A stretch of DNA of 64,000 nucleotides. It comes from Renibacterium salmoninarum ATCC 33209 (GTDB lineage Bacteria > Actinomycetota > Actinomycetes > Actinomycetales > Micrococcaceae). Position numbers and translations under genes: made by a program. The notes under the pieces were generated by a model, which saw nothing but the letters and a program-made list of their open reading frames with translations, was not told the origin of the DNA and did no database searches. Positions 57,911-64,000 of the stretch are shown here, piece by piece; within the stretch, counting starts at the first letter, position 1, and each line of letters opens with the position of its first letter. The stretch covers positions 1,860,001 to 1,924,000 of the forward strand of contig NC_010168.1 in assembly GCF_000018885.1 (NCBI RefSeq), in the 5' to 3' direction.

Positions 57911-57973
57911 GAAATATTCCACATACCCTAGGCATGCAAAAAGGTGGCATTTGTTGCACAAGCTGCGTGCAAC
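57911..57973 (-). promoter_or_regulatory. candidate rpsL promoter with upstream inverted repeat
   Basis: Minus strand TTGCAT (57939-57934), 17 bp, TATTTC (57916-57911). Just upstream is GTTGCAC-N7-GTGCAAC (57953-57973). The 335-nt gap 57741-58075 holds no gene. Confidence 0.4.
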
Positions 57974-58075
57974 GCGGAACGGGATCCTCTGCCATCACTA
58001 ACAATTACGTCTACTTTATCACGAATTACCCTGCTAATTCACGCCCACGATTGGCCCAACCAAGCTGATCCAGTG

Positions 58076-59461
58076 CTACCCGCCTAAGCGCGGCAGCAAG
58101 TTGAGCAACAACACCATCAGCAAGCCAACCACTGAGACAATAGATTGAATCACCGATATGGTCTTGGTCGCCTCAGCCATGTTCATACCGAAGGGCTCCT
58201 TTACCAGCCAAAAAGCTGCATGGTTCGCATAATTGAAAAGAGTGAACCGGAGCCAATTGCAAGAGCTAGTAACGGCAAGTTCAAGCTTGGGTCAGCCAAA
58301 GCAAGCGGGGCCAAAAGACCCGAGGCACCAACGATGCCCGCGGTGGAAGAGTCGGTAGCTACCGAAAGCAGCATCGCGATGAGCCAACCTAAGACCAAAG
58401 CCGAAAGCTCAAAATGCTCCGTCAAGCTCACAATGGCATCACCGACTTTTGCGTCAACCAAGACTTGCTTAAACGCGCCACCGCCAGCAATGATCAGCAA
58501 AATTCCGGCGATCGGTTTGAGGCTGGCTCCCAGCGAATCACGCAGTTTTGCGCTGTCGACGCCGCGTGCGTACCCCAGAACAACAGCAGCGAATAGCACG
58601 CCAACGAACATCGCAATAATCGGCTCGCCAATAAATTCAGTGATCTTGGCTGCCGCTGAGCCCGCCGGAAAAACCGTCTCACCCACGGTGCGAAAGACCA
58701 TCAACAAAGCCGGAAGCAGCACTGCGAGGAGACCGATGCCAAGATTGGGGCCAGGCTTAGTAGAAATCTGGCTGCCGGTGTATTGTTCCAAGAGCGCCGC
58801 ATCGGGTCGAACTGTCATCCGTGGCGCAAGAAACCGCGCATACAAAGGCCCAGCAAGCACAATGGCCGGCACTGCGGCAATAATGCCGTAAAGCATCGTT
58901 GGGCCGACGTCGGTCTTGAGGGTTGCGATTGCGGTCAGCGGTCCAGGGTGCGGCGGAACCATGCCGTGCATAGCCGCTAACGCTGCGATGGCCGGGACGC
59001 CCCCCAATATGTACGGTGAGCCCTTGAACGCGCCCTTGTCTTCGAGCTTCTTAGCAATGCTGAAAATCAACGGCAACAACATCACGAGGCCAACTTCGAA
59101 AAACATCGGAATGCCGATGACGAAGGCGGCGCCAGCCATTGCCCAAGGCAGCATCCGGTCCGAGGAACGCCGCAGAATCGCGTCCGCGAGCTTTTCCGTT
59201 GTGCCGGAATCCGCCAAGATCTTGCCGAGCATGGCGCCTAGGGCCACCACAATGCCAACATCACCCAGGGTGCCTCCGGCACCCTTCTCCACTGCGGTGG
59301 CAATTTTTTCCAAGTCCATTCCGGAAACTACACCGACCAGAATTGATACGCCCATGAGCGCCAACAGCGGGTGCAACCGAATGCGACTAACAATTAAGCG
59401 CCACCGATATCACGACGCCGCCCAGAGCAGTAAGCAGCAGCTGGACATCATCACCGGACAA
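58076..59461 (-). pseudogene. GntP-family gluconate/H+ symporter, two frameshifts
   Basis: A 12-13 TM gluconate permease type. TTG start at 59461 with GAGGGGG upstream gives SGDDVQLLLTALGGVVISVAL. An extra A near 59394 shifts the frame; the body from SRIRLHPLLALMGVSILVG to GSGSLF is open (GIPMFFEVG, GMVPPHPGPL are family motifs). A lost T near 58235-58238 shifts again; the true tail NYANHAAFWLVKEPFGMN...LLPRLGG ends at 58076. Fixing both bases gives about 461 aa, normal for the family. Confidence 0.85.
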
Positions 59462-59599
59462 TTTGGTCCCCCTCTACATGACCGTCCGGCGAGCGTCACT
59501 GCGCGCTGGATCCGCGCCGACATTACCCGAAGCTGATGTGAATCAGCCGCTCAGAGCGGCAATGTGACGCACTTGGTCCGGAGGAAATTATCCGGCTGA

Positions 59600-60722
59600 C
59601 TAGAGGATCTCTGCGAGAACTTTCTGCGCCAAGCCGAAGGAAATTATCATACCAATGCCACTCGTGACGGTTACCGCCGTCGCCCTTGAACTCAGCGGTG
59701 CGATCAAGAATGGCTGCTGTGAGCTTGCCGCGTACACGCCTTGCCAACGCTCCAAGACCTTGAACGGACCCTGGCCGAGAAGCTCCGCTGCGCGATCAAG
59801 CAACGTTTGGCCAACCGCTTCGTCCTGGAATGGTGCCTGGGTTGGGTTCAGATAATGTGAATCGCCAACCAAAAAAGTGCCGTCTGGACGCTGGGTAAAC
59901 ATCACGTTGGCGTCGATCTCCATGTAAACGTGGATCTGCCTCAGCAAGTTCAGCTCTGAGCGTCGCGGCAGCAGGCATCGCAACAAATGCCGGATATCGA
60001 AGCATGGACGTGGTGGTGAGCACTGCTGGGTCAATCCGAATTCCGCCAGCTACTTCGACCCGAGTCATCTGCAATGCGCATCTGAGCACGCCTCGCTCGG
60101 CCGCAAGTTGTGGGAACACATAATCGAGATCATGGCCAACACAAATGACCGTAGGCTCGGCCTTTATTAGTCCGCGGCTCGTGTGGGCTCCAGAGTCGTG
60201 CAGGCTCGAAAATGCAGTGTTCCAAAAGAATTTGACGCCTTGTTCGGCAAGCCAGGCAGCAAGTGAACTCACCGCTTCGCGCGGATCTACGCCTAAATCA
60301 TCGCGCAACCACGCGCCACCCAGAATCTCCGCTTGACCGCCGTTAAGTGCCGCACGTACCTCCTGCGCAGTACGCAATTGAATCTGACCCAGCGGACGAC
60401 TCTGAGCAAGTTGCTCCAGCAGATCCATTTCGGTCTGCGAGCGCGCAACAGCAAGTGCTCCCGATTCCGTGGAGAAAAAGCCAGCATTTTCGCTGGCCGC
60501 CAACCAGCGTGGCCGACCAGATTGCGCTAGCTCGAGCAGCTCGCCCGTTTGAGCAGTGATGCAGCAGTGGCCAAAGTTGCGAATCGAAGCACCAACAGCT
60601 CGGTGGTCACGATCAATTACGACGACGCGCAATCCTCGCTGATGCGCTTCGAAGGCGTGAGCCAAGCCAATGATGCCCGCTCCAACGACGAGCAGATCGG
60701 CCTCGGCAAGAAAAGTATCCAT
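59600..60722 (-). pseudogene. FAD-dependent oxidoreductase of the phosphonate-associated DAO type, frameshifted
   Basis: D-amino-acid-oxidase-fold enzyme (TIGR03364-like). Dinucleotide motif VVGAGIIGLAHA (residues 11-22), VIDRD and ASIRNFGH (the family's GASIRNFG) are intact. The frame shifts near 59940-59965 after LRAELAEA; the correct continuation RQIHVYMEIDANVMFTQRPDGTFLVGD and VTSGIGMIISFGLAQ lies in the next frame to 59600. It is divergent from a GntR/HutC regulator and beside a phosphonatase-like HAD, the usual context of oxidases acting on N-methyl or aminophosphonates. Confidence 0.82.
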
Positions 60723-60772
60723 ACTTCCACTGTGCCGTCAGCACTTCAACCACTCAAGTCAAAAACAAACTT

Positions 60773-60780
60773 GTATAGAC
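60773..60780. promoter_or_regulatory. HutC-type GntR operator candidate
   Basis: TT-GTATAGAC-AT matches the HutC-subfamily GntR consensus yGTMTAKACr around GT-N-TA-N-AC. It lies between the divergent FAD oxidase and GntR starts. Confidence 0.55.
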
Positions 60781-60813
60781 ATGTTTTCCCAATGTTCACT
60801 TTTCTCGTCCATA

Positions 60814-60823
60814 TTGTCGACAA
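60814..60823. promoter_or_regulatory. second palindrome before the GntR gene
   Basis: TTGTCGACAA, a perfect 10-bp palindrome 31 bp before the regulator ATG. Possible second operator half or promoter-overlapping site. Confidence 0.4.
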
Positions 60824-60854
60824 AAGCCACGCATCAAGTGGATATGCTGAGAAT

Positions 60855-61652
60855 ATGACCACTCCCCTGCACCTGAAGCTCAGCGCGGAATTCAGGCAGC
60901 GAATCCACTCTGGCGCCTGGCCGCAAGGTTCACTTGTACCTTCTGAAGCTCAGTTGTGCGCTGAATTCGACGTGTCCAGAGGACCCGTTCGGCAAGCCTT
61001 GGCCGCGCTCCGACAAGAAGGCAGCATCACCGGTGGACGGGGCCGCTCCCCTATGGTCCGCGGTGATGTTCCCTCACAGTCATTTGACACGTTCATGTCC
61101 TTTACCCAGTGGGCAGAGAACATCAATCGGGTACCCGGTCAGAAAACTTTGGAAATTGCCCGTCGTCCAGCTGGCGAGTACGTTGCCGAACAACTAGAAA
61201 TTGATGCCGAAGACCCCGTGGTGACCGTACTCCGAGTGCGCTACCTCGACGGAATCCCGACGATGCTGGAACGCTCGCACTATCTCGTCGAGGCGGGAAA
61301 CCAGCTGTTCAACTTTGACACTGATAGTGGTTCAACCTTCCGCTACTTGCGCGATAACGGCGTCGAGCTCAATTCAGCACGGCACTTTATTGACGCGGTG
61401 GCCGCCAATGACGAGGATGCTTTACATCTTGAAATCAGCCTTGGCGCGCCGCTTTTACGAGAACGTCGAATCAGTTTTAGCGATGACGGAACTCGATTGG
61501 AATACGGCGAAGACCGCTATCGTCCGGAAATGACCAGTTTCATGATCGATAACACGCTGGCAAACCGCACCCCACTATCCAGAGTAGATAATCACGATCA
61601 TGCTGGCGCAGCGGATGCGGCGGCCGATACAGGAACATCAGGAGATTCATGA
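60855..61652 (+). CDS. GntR-family transcriptional regulator (HutC/UTRA subfamily)
   Basis: A 265-aa regulator. Winged HTH (residues 5-65: LVPSEAQLCAEFDVSRGPVRQALAALRQEGSI) then a UTRA ligand domain (about 85-235, with VTVLRVRYLDGIPTMLERSHYL and GAPLLRERRISFSDDG). Start ATG 60855 gives the family's MTTPLHLKLSAEF; the open frame upstream is antisense to the oxidase. The tail of about 35 residues is low-complexity. Overlaps the HAD gene by ATGA. Likely represses the neighbouring oxidase and HAD genes in response to a phosphonate-type compound. Confidence 0.88.
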   Translation: MTTPLHLKLSAEFRQRIHSGAWPQGSLVPSEAQLCAEFDVSRGPVRQALAALRQEGSITGGRGRSPMVRGDVPSQSFDTFMSFTQWAENINRVPGQKTLEIARRPAGEYVAEQLEIDAEDPVVTVLRVRYLDGIPTMLERSHYLVEAGNQLFNFDTDSGSTFRYLRDNGVELNSARHFIDAVAANDEDALHLEISLGAPLLRERRISFSDDGTRLEYGEDRYRPEMTSFMIDNTLANRTPLSRVDNHDHAGAADAAADTGTSGDS

Positions 61653-62338
61653 TCGAGCTTGCAGTTTTCGATATGGCCGGAACCACCATTGAAGATCACG
61701 GGCTGGTCTATCAAGCCCTACGGGGCAGTGTCGAGGAAACTGGCGCCACCGTCAGCGCCGCGGATCTTCAGCTGTGGATGGGCACGGACAAGGTATCTGC
61801 AATCAATGCGCTCATGCGACTTGGTGGCGTCGAGCCGGTTGGTGAATCTGTACACCGTGCTTTTGGCCGCTTCCGGGAGCTGCTTGCCGCGTTCTATGCC
61901 GAGCAGCCCCCAATTGCACTTCCTGGCATAGAAACCGCTTTGCAAAACCTGCGTACTCGCGGGATCAAAATTGCATTGACTACCGGCTTTTACGACGACG
62001 TTGCCTACCCATTGCTTGAAACTTTGGGTTGGTCGGTTGGCCCAGCTGGCTTGCTAGACGCCGTCGTCACTACGACGGACGTTCGAGCCGGCCGACCAGC
62101 TCCCTATATGATCTAGCGGGCAATGGAACGCACTAGCACTCTTGATACCCGCAAAGTCCTTTCCGCCGGCGATACCTTGGTGGATGTTCAGGCCGCGCAG
62201 AACGCTGGCGTGCTGAGCATTGGCGTACTCACCGGATCACTGACGGCCGAAGACTTTGCCTCAGTTGCCCCGGACTATGTGTTGCCAAGCGTGGCCCAAG
62301 TTCCTGACTTGGCTGAGCTTCAGCAGTCCGCAGCCTAG
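61649..62338 (+). pseudogene. phosphonatase-like HAD hydrolase with in-frame amber stop
   Basis: PhnX-like (TIGR03351-type) hydrolase. HAD motif 1 is FDMAGTTIED (residues 6-15; nucleophile Asp), TTGFYDD is motif 2, and motif 4 SAGDTLVDVQAA follows the stop. A TAG at 62114-62116 interrupts the frame after PAPYMI; the frame resumes RAMERTSTLDTRKVLSAGDT to 62338 with no shift. Start overlaps the GntR stop. One substitution removed the Mg-binding motif 4 from the product. Confidence 0.85.
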
Positions 62339-62342
62339 GCCA

Positions 62343-64000
62343 TCAGGCCGTTACAGGACGAGTTTCGTGCGCAATCCCGGCGTGCTCTTTGCCCAAGCCA
62401 AATCGCAGAAGTCGTAGCGCATTAAAGACCACCAGCAGCGACGAGCCTTCGTGAATGAAGACCACAGGTCCCATTTCCATGCCCAATAAGCTGGCTGGAA
62501 TCAGGAACGCCACGATCACCAGTGAAGCAATCAGATTTTGTCTGATGATGTTGCTACTGGCGCGGCTCAGTCGAATTAAGAACGGTACCTTGCCTAGATC
62601 ATCGCTCATCAGGGCGACGTCGGCAGTTTCCAAAGCGACTGCCGAGCCAGCAGCACCCATGGCGATTCCGACGGTGGCATTCGCCATTGCCGGGGCATCG
62701 TTGACGCCATCGCCCACCATCGCGGTGAATCGTCCCTGGCCGCCGAGCTTTGCAATCGCCGCGACTTTGTCTTCCGGCATCAATTCCCCGTGCGCAGTAT
62801 CAACGCCTACCTGGTTCCCAACGGCGTCTGCTACCCGTTGGTTGTCGCCGGAGATCATCACCAGTTGCTGCACGCCGCTTTGCCGCAATGCGTCGAGCAC
62901 ATCCTTTGCTTCTTGACGCGGCGCGTCCATCACACCGAGTACACCCAGGAATCGCTCACCGGATCGGACCACCATGGTGGTGCGCCCGGCAGCTTGCAAC
63001 GTGTCAACCGAGAGCAAAAGCTCCCCATCATTTTTTACTCCTGCTTCTTCGAACAAACGTAGGCTGCCAATCTGCACCAGCTCGCCGTCGACAAAAGCTT
63101 TAACACCGCGGCCAGTAATTGCTTGCAGATCCTCAGCGACTGGACGCTCGCTAGCTGGCACCTCGGATTCGAGGCCGCGAGTAATCGCACCAGCGAGCGG
63201 GTGATCACTCACTGATTCCAGCGCCAAAGCTAGCCGGGACAATTCAGCACGATTGACTCCCGCGAGCTCGACGACGTCGGTGAGTTTTGGCTGGCCCCAG
63301 GTGAGCGTCCCGGTCTTGTCGAACGCCATCGCGTTGACTCGGCCCAGGTTCTCCAGAGCCGCGCCGCCTTTGACTAGCAAACCCGCTTTAGCAGCTCGGG
63401 CGACTCCGGCGAGCACTGCCGCCGGGGTAGCGATTGCTAAGGCACACGGGCTAGCCGCCACCAAAACCAGCATTGCCCGGAAGAAGCTATCAACCAGAGA
63501 TTCGTTGATGAAAAGCCAGCCGAAGAGGAACACCACAATAACCAAGCCGATTACTGCAGGTACGTAGAAACGCTGGAACTTATCAATGAACCGTTGGGTA
63601 TTCGACTTCGTTGAATCAGCGTCTCTCACCATGGCGACGACTCGGGACAGCGTGTTGTCCTTCGAAGCGACACTGACGACCACTTCCAAGGGACCCGAAC
63701 CATTGACAGTGCCGGCGAAGACTTTACCGGAATCGTCGATGGTCGAAGGATTTTCGACGGCGGCAGCGGGTACCGCGCGTTTTTCCACCGGGATGCTTTC
63801 GCCAGTAATGGACGATTGATCAACTGCTGAGTTGCCTAGAACCACAAACCCGTCGGCTGGAATCCGGGAATTCGGCTTGATCAAGACAATATCCCCAGGC
63901 ACCAGCTCCTCGGTGGGCCGCTCGATAGTTTGCCCAGAAGCAGCTCGCACCAACGCCGTTGCTGGCGCCAATTCAGCCAATGCTTCGATCGAGCGCTTGG
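62343..64000 (-). CDS. P1B-type heavy-metal ATPase (5' part off window)
   Basis: Metal efflux pump; about 552 codons present. TGES (actuator), membrane metal motif SPCALAIATPAAV, phosphorylation site DKTGTLT, SDHPLAGA (HP motif), GDGVNDAPAMANA, and last TM with HEGSSLLVVFNALRLLRF. SPC plus HEGxS suggests the P1B-4 subgroup (Co/Fe/Zn), rather than CPx copper or cadmium pumps. The N-terminal metal-binding region and first TM helices are beyond the window edge, so the start cannot be set. Confidence 0.87.
   Translation of the reverse strand, partial: KRSIEALAELAPATALVRAASGQTIERPTEELVPGDIVLIKPNSRIPADGFVVLGNSAVDQSSITGESIPVEKRAVPAAAVENPSTIDDSGKVFAGTVNGSGPLEVVVSVASKDNTLSRVVAMVRDADSTKSNTQRFIDKFQRFYVPAVIGLVIVVFLFGWLFINESLVDSFFRAMLVLVAASPCALAIATPAAVLAGVARAAKAGLLVKGGAALENLGRVNAMAFDKTGTLTWGQPKLTDVVELAGVNRAELSRLALALESVSDHPLAGAITRGLESEVPASERPVAEDLQAITGRGVKAFVDGELVQIGSLRLFEEAGVKNDGELLLSVDTLQAAGRTTMVVRSGERFLGVLGVMDAPRQEAKDVLDALRQSGVQQLVMISGDNQRVADAVGNQVGVDTAHGELMPEDKVAAIAKLGGQGRFTAMVGDGVNDAPAMANATVGIAMGAAGSAVALETADVALMSDDLGKVPFLIRLSRASSNIIRQNLIASLVIVAFLIPASLLGMEMGPVVFIHEGSSLLVVFNALRLLRFGLGKEHAGIAHETRPVTA

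Overview
The window reads as chromosomal DNA of a high-GC Gram-positive actinobacterium of the Micrococcaceae (Arthrobacter-like). Supporting signs are actinobacterial ribosomal protein extensions, an IF-1/L36/S13/S11/RpoA/L17/TruA block, LAxTG-type sortase tails, and actinobacterial DUF3099 and SURF1 genes. Moderate GC, two near-identical 1346-bp IS3-family insertion sequences and about fourteen frameshifted, nonsense-mutated or IS-cut genes beside intact housekeeping genes suggest a lineage in reductive decay. Renibacterium salmoninarum (which carries the IS3-type element IS994) is my best guess; this is inference, not a database result.

Layout. 1-7.7 kb: end of a fabG-like reductase, a DUF3099 / small Zn-ligand-like protein / SURF1 / YbaK run, an ABC-F ATPase and a large sortase-anchored S33 peptidase. 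7.9-12.6 kb: bioY-bioM-bioN biotin ECF transporter behind a long palindrome containing a BioQ-like operator, then a convergent acyl-CoA ligase/thiolase pair. 12.6-16 kb: zinc metallopeptidase, PAP2 phosphatase cut by IS copy 1, and a sortase-tail remnant. 16-20.3 kb: truA-rplQ-rpoA-rpsK-rpsM-rpmJ-infA (minus strand). 20.5-25 kb: accessory insert (broken P1 peptidase; sugar ABC importer with a broken binding protein). 25 kb: map. 26-37.4 kb: a fatty-acid/acyl-CoA degradation island (broken lipase; thiolase, two MaoC proteins, SDR and acyl-CoA dehydrogenase in one operon; tandem TetR regulator; acyl-CoA ligase destroyed by IS copy 2; broken CaiB transferase; second acyl-CoA dehydrogenase). 37.6-51.3 kb: adk-secY-rplO...rplN, a broken molybdopterin oxidoreductase, then rpsQ...rpsJ. 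51.7-53.3 kb: broken MFS gene, a 41-aa membrane protein and a 29-bp-arm hairpin. 53.3-57.7 kb: tuf-fusA-rpsG-rpsL. 58-62.3 kb: broken gntP permease and a phosphonate-type cluster (FAD oxidase, GntR/HutC regulator, HAD hydrolase) in which both enzymes are broken. 62.3-64 kb: P1B metal ATPase running off the end.

How it fits together. The translation/secretion genes form one strand-consistent superblock (about 16-57.7 kb) interrupted by accessory islands: infA|map, map|adk, rplN|rpsQ and rpsJ|tuf. Nearly all decay lies in the islands; every translation gene is open. The most notable regulatory signal is a 19-bp motif, CCTATT-N4-ATTCACTTA, found three times in the same orientation, only at 5' regions of the acyl-CoA genes around the tandem TetR gene; it is probably the operator of a local regulon. 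Other candidate operators are the BioQ-like site before bioY and a HutC-type site between the FAD oxidase and its GntR regulator. No tRNA, rRNA or CRISPR array was seen.
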